64,000 nt of DNA, taken from the NCBI GenBank assembly GCA_963721385.1, contig CAVRJB010000013.1, positions 186,001-250,000 of the forward strand, in the 5' to 3' direction. Positions 23,579 through 31,795 of this stretch are shown one piece after another. The notes under the pieces are model-generated. The model saw only the letters and a program-made list of their open reading frames with translations. It was not told the DNA's origin and searched no databases. The stretch comes from DAOMFB01 sp963721385. Lineage in GTDB: Bacteria; Acidobacteriota; Thermoanaerobaculia; UBA5066. The translations under genes were made by a program, and so were the position numbers. Position 1 is the first letter of the stretch. Every line of letters starts with the position of its first letter.

Positions 23579-24862
23579 TCAGACCCAGCCGCGGTCGTGA
23601 CAGGCCTTCGCGACCCGGCTGACGGCGATGACGTAAGCCGCGTCGCGCATGTAGAGCTTCTGCTTCTTGGCGAGGTCCGCAACGGCGTGGAACGCCGCCG
23701 TCATTTTCAGGTCGAGGTTGCCCAGGACCTCGTCCTGCTCCCAGTAATGGTTCATGTTGCTCTGGACCTGCTCGAAGTAGCTGCAGGTGACGCCGCCGGC
23801 GTTCGCGAGGAAGTCGGGGATGACGAAGATGCCACGCTCCTGGATCACCTTGTCGGCCTCGGGCGTCGTGGGGCCGTTCGCGCCTTCGGCGATGACCCGG
23901 ACGCGGTCCTTGATCTTTCTCGCCGATTCGCCGGTCACCTGGTTCTCGAGCGCTGCGGGAATCAGGATCTCGACGTCCTGCTCGATCCACGCGTCACCCG
24001 GGAGCACCTCGTAGCCGAGCCCCTTGGCCTTGTTCTTGTCGATGCCGCCGAACGGGTCGGTGATCGTCAGGAGAGCGTCAGGGTCGACGCCGTCCATCTT
24101 CCGGAACGTGTAGCTCGTCTGGTCGGCCTGGTCCCACGACGAAACGCAGATGACCTTGCCGCCCAGCTTCTGATAGAGCCTGACGGCGTATTGCGAGACG
24201 TTTCCGAATCCCTGCACACTCGTCTTCGTCTTCGTGACGTCGAGATTCAGCCTCTTGAGCGCCTCGCGAAGGGTGTAGACGAGGCCGTAGCCTGTTGCCT
24301 CCGTCCGTCCGAGCGATCCGCCCATGCCGACCGGCTTTCCGGTGATGAAGCCGGGGCCTTTGACGCCGTGGATGACCTCCCACTCGTCCAGCATCCAGAG
24401 CATGTGCTGGGGAGTCGTCATGACGTCGGGCGCCGGAACGTCTTGGAAGGGGCCGACGTTGCGCGCCACCTGGCGCACCCAGCCGCGGCAGATCCCTTCC
24501 TGCTCCCGCGCGGAGAGGTTGTGCGGATCGCAGATGACCCCGCCCTTGGCGCCACCCAGCGGGATGTCGACGACCGCGCACTTCCACGTCATCCACATGG
24601 AGAGGGCGCGCACCGTGTCGACCGTCTCCTGCGGGTGAAAGCGGATGCCGCCCTTCGAGGGGCCGCGTGCGTCGTTGTGCTGGACGCGGAACCCGCGGAA
24701 GACCTTCACCTTTCCGTCGTCCATCTTCACGGGGATCGCGAAGTGGTACTCGCGGAGCGGGAAGCGGAGCAGGTCGCGGGTCGATTGGTCCAACCCGAGG
24801 ATGTCGGCGGACTTGTCGAACTGGGACTGGGCCATTTCGAAGGGATTGAACGCACTCTTCAT
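23579..24862 (-). CDS. Glutamate (Glu/Leu/Phe/Val-family) dehydrogenase, third copy
   Basis: 427 residues, matching NAD-type GudB/RocG-like enzymes. Motifs: RVQHNDARGPSKGGIRFHP, MTWKCAVVDIPLGGAKGGVI, DVPAPDVMTTPQHMLWMLDE, TGKPVGMGGSLGRTEATGYG, VQGFGNVSQYA, EGANGPTTPEAD and DFLANAGGVTCSYFEQVQ. Start at 24862 follows AGAGG by ten bases; a longer start (24889) would add MRKERGRFQ and looks less likely. It probably serves glutamate catabolism to 2-oxoglutarate. It heads the leftward operon with two PEP/pyruvate-binding genes, four bases from the first of them. Confidence 0.94.
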   Translation of the reverse strand: MKSAFNPFEMAQSQFDKSADILGLDQSTRDLLRFPLREYHFAIPVKMDDGKVKVFRGFRVQHNDARGPSKGGIRFHPQETVDTVRALSMWMTWKCAVVDIPLGGAKGGVICDPHNLSAREQEGICRGWVRQVARNVGPFQDVPAPDVMTTPQHMLWMLDEWEVIHGVKGPGFITGKPVGMGGSLGRTEATGYGLVYTLREALKRLNLDVTKTKTSVQGFGNVSQYAVRLYQKLGGKVICVSSWDQADQTSYTFRKMDGVDPDALLTITDPFGGIDKNKAKGLGYEVLPGDAWIEQDVEILIPAALENQVTGESARKIKDRVRVIAEGANGPTTPEADKVIQERGIFVIPDFLANAGGVTCSYFEQVQSNMNHYWEQDEVLGNLDLKMTAAFHAVADLAKKQKLYMRDAAYVIAVSRVAKACHDRGWV

Positions 24863-25039
24863 CTGAAAACGACCTCTTTCCTTTCGCATTGGGGAACGGG
24901 GGCGGCGGCAGCCGCGTTTCGGCGGGCCATTCCGGGTCCGATGGTAGGCCCGACCCCCCTTCCAAAGCGATGATCCGTTTGACTCAGGCGGCCGGGAAAG
25001 GCCTCGAACATGGCCGAAAAACGGCCTGCAGGGGGGGCG

Positions 25040-26910
25040 TCAGTCCAGCGTGAACGTCTTCTTCCACTCGTCCCCCTCGACCCACGCCGGCTGCTCCTCG
25101 CGGAGGAGGACGTGGTTCTCGAGGACGAGGGCGTCCATCGCGGTCCGCATGAAGCAGCGGTAGGCGTCCTCGGGCGTGCAGACGATCGGCTCGCCGCGGA
25201 CGTTGAACGAGGTGTTCACGACGACAGGGCAGCCGGTCTTTCGGAGGAACGCCGCCAGGATCTCGTGGTAGAGCGGGTTGCGCCTCGCGCCGGACCGTCT
25301 GGAGACGGGCCGAGTAGTCGACGTGCGTGACCGCGGGGATCGCCGAGCGCGGCACGTTCAGCCTCTCGATCCCCCACAGCGCCTGTTCGGCGGCGGTCAT
25401 CTCCCGCCGGAGCGGCGCCGCCACGTCGGCGACGAGGAGCATGTAGGGCGAGTCGGCGTCGACGTCGAACCACTTCGCGACCTCCTCGCGCATCACCGAC
25501 GGCGCGAAGGGGCGGAACGACTCGCGGAACTTGATCTTCAGGTTCATGACGGACTGCATCCGGGGCGAGCGGGGATCGCCCAGGATGCTCCGTCCGCCGA
25601 GGGCGCGCGGGCCGAACTCCATCCGTCCCTGCAGGAGGCCGACGACCTTCTCGTCCGACAGGAGGCCCGCCACCGTCTCGGGCAGCTCCCCGCCGGGAAA
25701 CCGTGCGAAACGGGTATCGCCGGGACTCGAGCCAGGCCGCGATTTCCTTCGAAGGGAACGAAGGACCAAGGAAAGCACCGGACATCCCGTCTTCGTAAGG
25801 GGGAAGGGCCGAGGAGCTCCTCGGTCCCCAGGTTCCCCTCCTCTCGGCGCTCTCCCGCGGCATTCCGAGGTAGCGGTGCCAGACGGCGAGGGCCGCGCCG
25901 ACGGCGCCGCCGGCGTCTCCCGCCGCGGGCTGGATCCAGAGATCGTCGAAGGTCCGCTCGCGGAGGAGCCGCCCGTTTGCGACGCAGTTCAGGGCCACGC
26001 CCCCTGCGAGGCAGAGGTAACGCGCGCCCGTCGTCTTCCGGACGTGAGCGGCCATCTTCAGGACGATCTCCTCGGTGACCTCCTGGATCGACCGGGCGAG
26101 GTCCATCTCCCGCTGCGTCAGCTTCGACTCCGGCTCTCGCGCCGGGCCCCCGAAGAGCCGCTCGAAGCCCTTCCCCGTCATCCGGAGCCGCGAGGGAAAG
26201 TCGAAGTACTCCATGTTCAGCCGGATCGAGCCGTCGTCGCAGACGTGGACGAGCGTCTCGCGGATCTCGCGGACGTACTTCGGCTCTCCGTACGGCGCGA
26301 GGCCCATCAGCTTGTACTCGCCGCTGTTGACCTTGAAGCCGCAGTAATACGTGAAGGCCGAGTAGAGGAGCCCGATCGAGTGGGGAAACTTGAGCTCGGC
26401 CAGGAGCGTCAGGCCGTTCCCCTTGCCGAGGCCGACCGATGACGTCGCCCACTCGCCGACGCCGTCCATCGTCAGAATGGCCGCCTCCTCGAACGGCGAC
26501 GGGAAGAACGCCGACGCCGCGTGCGACTCGTGGTGGTCGCCGAAGAGGATCGGCGCCTCGGTCCCGAGCTCCTCGCGGATCTTCTCCTCGAGGAAGAGCC
26601 GGTTCGTCAGCCAGAGCGGCATTGCCTTCAGGAACGACGCGAAGCCGTCGGGCGCGTACTCGAGGTACGTCTCGAAGAGGCGCTCGAACTTCAGGAGAGG
26701 CTTGTCGTAGAAGGCGACGTGGTCGAGCGCCTTCGCGTCGATCCCGCCCGCGGAGAGGCAGTAGGCCGCCGCGAGCTTCGGGAACTCGGCGTCGTGCTTC
26801 TTTCGCGAGAAGCGCTCCTCCTGCGCGGCGGCGACGATCTGGCCGTCGACGAGCAGACAGGCCGCAGAGTCGTGGTAGAAGGCCGAAAGGCCGAGGACCG
26901 TCTTCGCCAC
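25040..26910 (-). CDS. NodU/CmcH (SxtI-like) carbamoyltransferase, interrupted by two frameshifts
   Basis: Transfers the carbamoyl group of carbamoyl phosphate to a hydroxyl via a carbamoyl-adenylate (family knowledge). The first frame, from a GTG at 26910, runs LGLSAFYHDSAACLLVDG, GDHHESHAASAFFPSPFEEA, LTMDGVGEWAT and LAGGVALNCVANG. Near 25695 the reading must skip one base to continue VVGLLQGRMEFGPRALGGRS, FRPFAPSVMRE and HVDYSARLQTV. Near 25285 it must skip one more to give NPLYHEILAAFLRKTG, VVVNTSFNVRGEPIVCTPED, ending KKTFTLD at 25040. The corrected protein is about 622 residues, the family length. It follows a DUF5989 gene by one base. The shifts are probably sequence errors, but a dead gene is possible. 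Confidence 0.85.
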
Positions 26911-26911
26911 G

Positions 26912-27070
26912 TCAGAACAGCGTGTAGATGAACGGGGCGATGACGCTCTTCTCGGCGACCACGAGCAGGAACCCGATCAGGACCATCAGGAAGATGATCG
27001 GCGCCAGCCAGTACTTCTTCCGGTACTTGAGAAACTCCCAGAGCTGCCCGAAAACGCCGCTTCTGCTCAT
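26912..27070 (-). CDS. DUF5989 (SxtK-like) small membrane protein
   Basis: A 52-residue protein from an ATG at 27070. It starts MSRSGVFGQLWEFLKYRKKY, has one membrane helix (WLAPIIFLMVLIGFLLVV) and ends AEKSVIAPFIYTLF. The pattern 'LWxFLxxRKKxWLxPIIxxLL...SxxAPFIYTLF' is that of DUF5989, usually found beside NodU-type carbamoyltransferases and SxtJ. Its ATG follows the SxtJ-like stop with no gap (TAG|ATG), and its stop is one base before the carbamoyltransferase GTG. The function is unknown. Confidence 0.9.
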   Translation of the reverse strand: MSRSGVFGQLWEFLKYRKKYWLAPIIFLMVLIGFLLVVAEKSVIAPFIYTLF

Positions 27071-27454
27071 CTAGAAGATTCTCTCAAAGTGCCGGGGATC
27101 CCGGTTCCGCTCCGGATAGGGCGTCCACATCGACGCCGGGGCGGCCCCGCGGCGGCGGAGCTCGTCGCGGCCGAAAAGCCGGAGGACGAGGCCCAGGGGC
27201 GTCAGGATCAGGAAGAAGACGATCGACAGGAAGACGAATGCGTTGATCCGCCCGAGGACCTTGGCGAAGGCCAGCCACCCGCGGTGCGGCCCGGCCAGGA
27301 GCCCCGGCGCCAGGGCCCCGAGGAGCACCAGCACCGCCCCCGGAAGTCCGAGTGCGAGGCCCCACCCCGTCCGGTGGCGCCAGAAGAAGAGGATCCCGCC
27401 GAGAAGCGCGAAGACGCCGCCCACGACGAAGCCGAACTTCCGGTCCGCGTTCAC
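27071..27454 (-). CDS. SxtJ-family membrane protein
   Basis: 127 residues with two hydrophobic N-terminal helices (FGFVVGGVFALLGGILFF; GLALGLPGAVLVLLGALAP) and a third (FVFLSIVFFLILTPLGLVL). The family ending LFGRDELRRR...MWTPY follows. The saxitoxin cluster encodes the same trio (SxtI carbamoyltransferase, SxtJ, SxtK), and similar trios occur widely outside toxin clusters. SxtJ has no defined role; a membrane platform for the carbamoyltransferase is a reasonable guess. GTG start at 27454 without a clear ribosome site. It is 30 bases downstream of pyrE on the same strand. Confidence 0.87.
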   Translation of the reverse strand: MNADRKFGFVVGGVFALLGGILFFWRHRTGWGLALGLPGAVLVLLGALAPGLLAGPHRGWLAFAKVLGRINAFVFLSIVFFLILTPLGLVLRLFGRDELRRRGAAPASMWTPYPERNRDPRHFERIF

Positions 27455-27484
27455 CGGGCCGATGGTAGCAAGCGACGGATGGCC

Positions 27485-28081
27485 TCAGGCTTTCGAGGCC
27501 AGGTGCCGTGAACCGGGAGCGTCGAGCGCGACGCCCTTCGCGCAGAGGGGGCAGGCGGCCGGATCCCATGCCGGGACGTCGAGCGCGAGGAGCGCCCGGA
27601 ACGGGACGCCGTCGACGGCGTCGGTCCTCTCCGCCGCCGCGCGTCGGTCAATGATCGCCCCGCAGGCGACGGGGACGGCCCCCGCGGACTTCAGGACGGC
27701 GAGGACCTCCCGCGTCGACTTTCCCGTCGTGACGACGTCCTCGATGACGGCGATCCGCTCCCCGGCCGCGAGGGCGAAGCCCCGGCGGAGGGCGAAGACC
27801 CCGTCCACGCGCTCGGTGAAGATGGCCCGGACCGAGAGCCCCCGCCCCGTTTCGTGCCCGATGACGACGCCGCCCATCGCGGGCGAGACGACGGCCGCCG
27901 GGGAGAACGGCGCCAGCTTCGCGGCGAGCGCGGCGCCGAGGGCGCCGGCGCGATCGGGCCACATCAGGACTTTCGCGCACTGCAGGTAGCGGTCGGAATG
28001 GAGGCCGGACGAGAGCTTGAAGTGGCCGGTCAGGAGGGCGTCGGTCTCCTCGAAGTGGCGGCGGACGTCGTTCGGTTCCAT
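27485..28081 (-). CDS. pyrE: Orotate phosphoribosyltransferase
   Basis: 198 residues. Joins orotate and PRPP to give OMP in pyrimidine synthesis. The N-terminus has GHFKLSSGLHSDRYLQCAKV, as in the longer bacterial PyrE type. The PRPP-binding motif is RIAVIEDVVTTGKST, and SPAMGGVVIGHETG matches the conserved substrate loop. A C-terminal CPLCAKG pair of cysteines is a feature of this subgroup. The ATG at 28081 shares its A with the stop of the upstream response regulator gene (TGATG). Carbamoyl phosphate, a pyrimidine precursor, is also used by the carbamoyltransferase downstream, though the link may be accidental. Confidence 0.94.
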   Translation of the reverse strand: MEPNDVRRHFEETDALLTGHFKLSSGLHSDRYLQCAKVLMWPDRAGALGAALAAKLAPFSPAAVVSPAMGGVVIGHETGRGLSVRAIFTERVDGVFALRRGFALAAGERIAVIEDVVTTGKSTREVLAVLKSAGAVPVACGAIIDRRAAAERTDAVDGVPFRALLALDVPAWDPAACPLCAKGVALDAPGSRHLASKA

Positions 28082-29532
28082 CAGTCGGGCTTCTCCTCGC
28101 GGCGCAGCCCGTAGCGCTCGATCTTCTTGTAGAGGTTCGAGCGGGGCGTGTCGATGTTCTCGGCCGTCCGGGTGACGTTGCCCCCGTTCTCCGACAGCTT
28201 CGCGACGAGGTAGCGCCGTTCGGACTCGTCCTGGAAGGCCTGGAGCGTCGGGATGGAGAGAAGGTCGGACCACGGGTCGGCGCCCGGAGAAGGCGCCGGA
28301 GCGGGGGGCACCGCGTCGCCGTCCGGGACACCGACGACTTTCCCGCCCCGGACCACGACGGGCGGAGCGCCCGGCGGCGGCGGCCCCCCCGGGGAATCGA
28401 CGTCCTCCGCTTCGATCCCGTCGCCGTCGAACATGATCATCAGCCGCTCGACGTGGTTCTTCAGCTCGCGGACGTTGCCGGGCCACGGCCGCCGGGCCAG
28501 CGCCTCGAGCGCCGCGTCCGAGAAGCGCTTCGGCCGGTAGTTGTTGGCGCGGGCGAAGTGGTCGGCGAAGTGGAGGACGAGCGCCGGGATGTCCTCGGGG
28601 TGCGCCGCGAGGGGCGGGGTCCGGAGCGGGAGGACGTTCAGGCGGTAGTAGAGGTCCTCGCGGAACCGTCCGATCGCGATCAGGTCCGGCAGCTCCCGGT
28701 TCGTCGCCGCGACGACCCGCACCCTGACCTTGACGACTCGCGGGCTGCCGACCGGCTCGACCTCCCCCTCCTGCAGGACCCTGAGGACCTTGGCCTGCGC
28801 CGGGGCCGACATGTCGCCGACCTCGTCGAGGAAGATCGTCCCGCCGTCGGCCTCGACGAACTTCCCGGTCTGCTTCCGGTCGGCGCCGGTGAACGAGCCG
28901 CGCTCGTGGCCGAAGAGCTCGGACTCGATGAGCGAGTCGGGGATCGCCGCGCAGTTCACCTGGACGAACGGGCCGTTCCTGACGAGCGAGGCGTCGTGGA
29001 GGGCGCGGGCGACGAGCTCCTTCCCGGTGCCGCTCGGGCCGACGACGAGCACCGTCGCCGGCGTCGGCGCGACCTTCGCGATGTCGGCCATCAGCCGCTT
29101 CATCGGCTCGCTCGAGCCGACGAGGCGCGTCACGCCGAGCCGCTTCTTCAGCTCCTCGTTCTCGCGCGAAAGGCGCGTCGTCTCGAGGACGCGGCGGAGC
29201 GCGTTCAGGACGTGCTCCGAGGAGACCGGCTTCTCGAGGAAATCTGCGGCCCCGGCCCGGACCGCCTCCATGGCGGTCTTCACGTCGCCGTGCCCGGAGA
29301 TCATGACGACGGGCGTCGCGACGCCGCGGGCGCGGAGCTTCGCGAGCGTCTCCAGCCCGTCCTGGCCCGGCATCTTGATGTCGAGGAGCAGGGCGTCGTG
29401 GTCCGGGGCCTCGGAGACGGCGTTCACCCCCGACGCCACCGCCGTCACGTCGTATCCCTCTTCCTGGAGAAGCGTCCGGAGCGACTCGCGGATGTCGGCC
29501 TCGTCGTCGCAGATCAGGATCCGGTGCGCCAT
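28081..29532 (-). CDS. Sigma-54-dependent response regulator (NtrC family)
   Basis: 483 residues. Residues 1-120 are a receiver domain with D9-D10, phospho-acceptor Asp51 (LLLDIKMPGQDG), Ser79 and Lys101. The AAA+ domain has Walker A GPSGTGKE (165-172), the sigma-54 contact loop GSFTGA (212-217) and Walker B GTIFLDEVGD. A linker rich in Gly/Pro precedes a C-terminal Fis-type helix-turn-helix (NVTRTAENIDTPRSNLYKKI). It should activate sigma-54 promoters after phosphorylation. No partner histidine kinase gene lies in the window. The start at 29532 begins the receiver exactly (MAHRILICDDE). It overlaps pyrE by one base. Confidence 0.95.
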   Translation of the reverse strand: MAHRILICDDEADIRESLRTLLQEEGYDVTAVASGVNAVSEAPDHDALLLDIKMPGQDGLETLAKLRARGVATPVVMISGHGDVKTAMEAVRAGAADFLEKPVSSEHVLNALRRVLETTRLSRENEELKKRLGVTRLVGSSEPMKRLMADIAKVAPTPATVLVVGPSGTGKELVARALHDASLVRNGPFVQVNCAAIPDSLIESELFGHERGSFTGADRKQTGKFVEADGGTIFLDEVGDMSAPAQAKVLRVLQEGEVEPVGSPRVVKVRVRVVAATNRELPDLIAIGRFREDLYYRLNVLPLRTPPLAAHPEDIPALVLHFADHFARANNYRPKRFSDAALEALARRPWPGNVRELKNHVERLMIMFDGDGIEAEDVDSPGGPPPPGAPPVVVRGGKVVGVPDGDAVPPAPAPSPGADPWSDLLSIPTLQAFQDESERRYLVAKLSENGGNVTRTAENIDTPRSNLYKKIERYGLRREEKPD

Positions 29533-29568
29533 CGGGTGGAGGATAAAGGAAAGGCGCGGCCTGCGTTC

Positions 29569-29667
29569 TGGCGGAAGCGTGTGGGAGTCGAACCCACCTG
29601 CCGCCCCTCTCGGAGCGAGCACGCTGGTTTTGAAGACCAGGAGGGCCACCGGGCCCCTTGCGCTTCC
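29569..29667 (-). tRNA. selC: tRNA-Sec (anticodon UCA)
   Basis: The 99-nt minus-strand sequence has the unusual geometry of bacterial tRNA-Sec. The acceptor stem starts GGAAGCG, pairs with CGCTTCC, and carries discriminator G and an encoded CCA. A long D-stem (GGGCC-CGGT-GGCCC) follows. The anticodon arm is CTGGT-CTTCAAA-ACCAG with anticodon TCA. Then come a long variable arm (GTGCTCGCTCCGAGAGGGGC region) and the T-arm GTGGGTTCGACTCCCAC. Its layout matches the E. coli selC product segment by segment. It delivers selenocysteine to UGA codons with SelB. Confidence 0.97.
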
Positions 29668-29676
29668 GCGACGATT

Positions 29677-31041
29677 CTAGGGGCGCGGGTCCTCGACGTC
29701 ACGGCGGGCGCCCGCCAGCCTCTCGACACTCCCGACGCAGTCCTTGGCCTTGTAGAGGCGGCCGCCGGCTTCGGCCACGAGACGGTCGAGGGCGCGGCAG
29801 AGGCCGATCAGGCGGCTCGCGTTTCGCCGCGTGATCGGGAAGTCGAGCGCGAGCGAGTAGCCGTCCAGGGCGTAGGCGCGGGGGAACGGGTCCGCCCGGT
29901 GCCGCTTGACGACCGCGAGCGACGACACGACGCCGGCCTCGTGCTGGAGCGCGATCGCGCGCGCGAATCCGGCCTCGGCCGTCTCTTTCGGGAGGAAAAG
30001 CTGGTACTGGATGAAGCCGTCCGGCCGGTACGCCTCGTTCCAGCCGGGGACGTAGTCGAGGAGGAACGAGTAGGCGACGAGCGACTGCCGGTACCGGGTC
30101 CGCCCCCCGAGCCGCCCGGAGAGGTACTTCGCCGCGTTCACGAGCTGCATCTGGGGGCCCCGGGCGGTCAGCTTCAGCCCGAGGAGAAGGAGCGGCGTCG
30201 GGAGCGGGCCCGTCTTGATGTCGGCCACCTGCTCCTCGACGCTGAGGCCCGTCGGAGCGCCCGCGGGCACGGCGTGCTCGTTCGCGAGGTGGACGATGCT
30301 GCGCCCGAGGCCCCTGCCCCGCGCCCAGCAGTCCATCCAGCCGACGAGGTATTCCCACGACTCCCTCGCGCCGTCGAGCGCGGCGAGCGTCGACGCGAGA
30401 TCCGGCGTGGCGAAGGCCTCGACGTCGAGCCAGCCGCTCGCCACCCGCTTGAGGTGGAGCGCCACCTCGACGACCGGCTCCTCGCTCCGCCAGTTGCCGA
30501 TGACGCCGTCGAGGGCGGGATCGCCTTTGGCGATCTCCTCGACCCGCCCGTCCCGGCGGAGAACCGAGAGCGCCTCGACGTGCTCGCCAAACGTGCCCCG
30601 CCGCCAGCCGTTCTTGCCGTGGACGTTCATCGCGACGGCGCCGCCCAGCGTCACGTTCATCGTCCCGGTGACGACAGGAGGCCAGAAGCCCCGGGGAATC
30701 GAATGCTTCCAGAGGTCGCCGAGCGTCAGGCCGGCTCCGGCGCGGACGACGCCGGCCGTCTCGTCGAAGCTCCGGATCCCGTTCAGTGCCGTCATCTCGA
30801 CGACGGGCCCCGACGGGTTCGTCGCGGGGTCTCCGTACGAGCGCCCCGCGCCTCGGAACACCGGCCGCTCGCCCCGCGCGCGGCACGCCGCGAGGATCGT
30901 GCGCAGCTCGTCCACGGTGCCCGGGCGGTAGACCGGCGAGATCGAGAAGTTGTAGAGGCCGAACCCCTCCACCCTTTCGGGCGGCGGAGCGGGGTCTCCC
31001 GAGGGGGGCCCGGGGGGATCGAGAAACCCCCGGGATTTCAT
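29677..31041 (-). CDS. FAD-binding oxidoreductase, DprE1-like
   Basis: 454 residues. PCMH-type FAD domain: RPVFRGAGRSYGDPA, TALNGIRSFDETAGVVRAGAG, PPVVTGTMNVTLGGAVAMNV and HGKNGWRRGTFGEHVEAL. The last two match the 'PGTxxVTVGGAIAxDVHGKNHH' region of decaprenylphosphoryl-ribose oxidase. The C-terminal half has WEYLVGWMDCWARG and DGFIQYQLFLPKE. DprE1 with its SDR partner DprE2 epimerises polyprenyl-phospho-ribose to arabinose. Here the preceding gene is an SDR whose stop overlaps this start (ATGA at 31038-31041), supporting a pair. The exact sugar-lipid is not known. Confidence 0.87.
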   Translation of the reverse strand: MKSRGFLDPPGPPSGDPAPPPERVEGFGLYNFSISPVYRPGTVDELRTILAACRARGERPVFRGAGRSYGDPATNPSGPVVEMTALNGIRSFDETAGVVRAGAGLTLGDLWKHSIPRGFWPPVVTGTMNVTLGGAVAMNVHGKNGWRRGTFGEHVEALSVLRRDGRVEEIAKGDPALDGVIGNWRSEEPVVEVALHLKRVASGWLDVEAFATPDLASTLAALDGARESWEYLVGWMDCWARGRGLGRSIVHLANEHAVPAGAPTGLSVEEQVADIKTGPLPTPLLLLGLKLTARGPQMQLVNAAKYLSGRLGGRTRYRQSLVAYSFLLDYVPGWNEAYRPDGFIQYQLFLPKETAEAGFARAIALQHEAGVVSSLAVVKRHRADPFPRAYALDGYSLALDFPITRRNASRLIGLCRALDRLVAEAGGRLYKAKDCVGSVERLAGARRDVEDPRP

Positions 31042-31781
31042 GGCGGCCCGAACCGCTTGAAGAGGAACCGCGGGACGTGGTGCAGCGCGAGGCCGAAAAG
31101 CGCCCACCGGCGGTAGACGTAGAAGACCTCGTGGCCCCGGTCGAGCCGGTTCGCGATCGTCCGCGCGGCCTCTTCGGGGGAGACGACCCAGAAGAGCCCT
31201 TTCTTCGCCGCCGTCAGCTTCGTCCCGATGAACCCGGGCTTCACGGTGGAGACCGTGACGCCGAACGGATGCAGCCGGTTCCGGAGCCCCTCGAGATAGG
31301 TCGTCAGCGCCGCCTTCGAAGCGTTGTACGCCGGGTTCCCCTTTCGCCCGCGGTCCCCCGCGATGGAGGAGATCCCGGCGATCTGACCGCGCCGCGCCTC
31401 CCGGAAGTAGTTCGCCGCGAGACCGAGGAGGACGACGGCGGCCGTGGCGTTCACCTCCATCATCTCGCGGTCCTCTGCGGTCACGGACGCCGTCCCGTCG
31501 CCGTGGAACATGACGCCAGCGTTGAAGACGAAGAGGTCGCAGTGCCCGACGGACGCGATCGCCTCGCGGAAGGCGGGCTCGAGCCGGGCGGCCTCCCGGA
31601 GGTCGCAGACGACCGACGCCACCGTCGCGTCCGGGAACCGGCCCTTGAGCTCGGCCTCGGTCGCGGCGAGCTTCTCCGGGCTCCGCCCGACGAGCGATAC
31701 CCAGAATCCGCGCGACGCGTACTCGGCCGCAAGCGCCTTCCCGAGGCCGTCCGTAGCGCCGACGACGACGACGCGTTTCAT
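31038..31781 (-). CDS. Short-chain dehydrogenase/reductase, DprE2-like partner
   Basis: 247 residues. Rossmann motif GATDGLGKALA (TGxxxGxG type), NAGV, catalytic Ser in ISSIAGDRG, and YNASK (YxxxK). KPGFIGTKL follows. The C-terminal FYVYRRWALFGLALHHVPR is hydrophobic and basic, as in membrane-associated SDRs acting on lipid-linked sugars. It precedes the DprE1-like oxidase with a four-base overlap, which suggests the keto intermediate made by that enzyme is reduced here. A different SDR role cannot be excluded from sequence. Confidence 0.85.
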   Translation of the reverse strand: MKRVVVVGATDGLGKALAAEYASRGFWVSLVGRSPEKLAATEAELKGRFPDATVASVVCDLREAARLEPAFREAIASVGHCDLFVFNAGVMFHGDGTASVTAEDREMMEVNATAAVVLLGLAANYFREARRGQIAGISSIAGDRGRKGNPAYNASKAALTTYLEGLRNRLHPFGVTVSTVKPGFIGTKLTAAKKGLFWVVSPEEAARTIANRLDRGHEVFYVYRRWALFGLALHHVPRFLFKRFGPP

Positions 31782-31795
31782 CTCCCGATTGTGCC

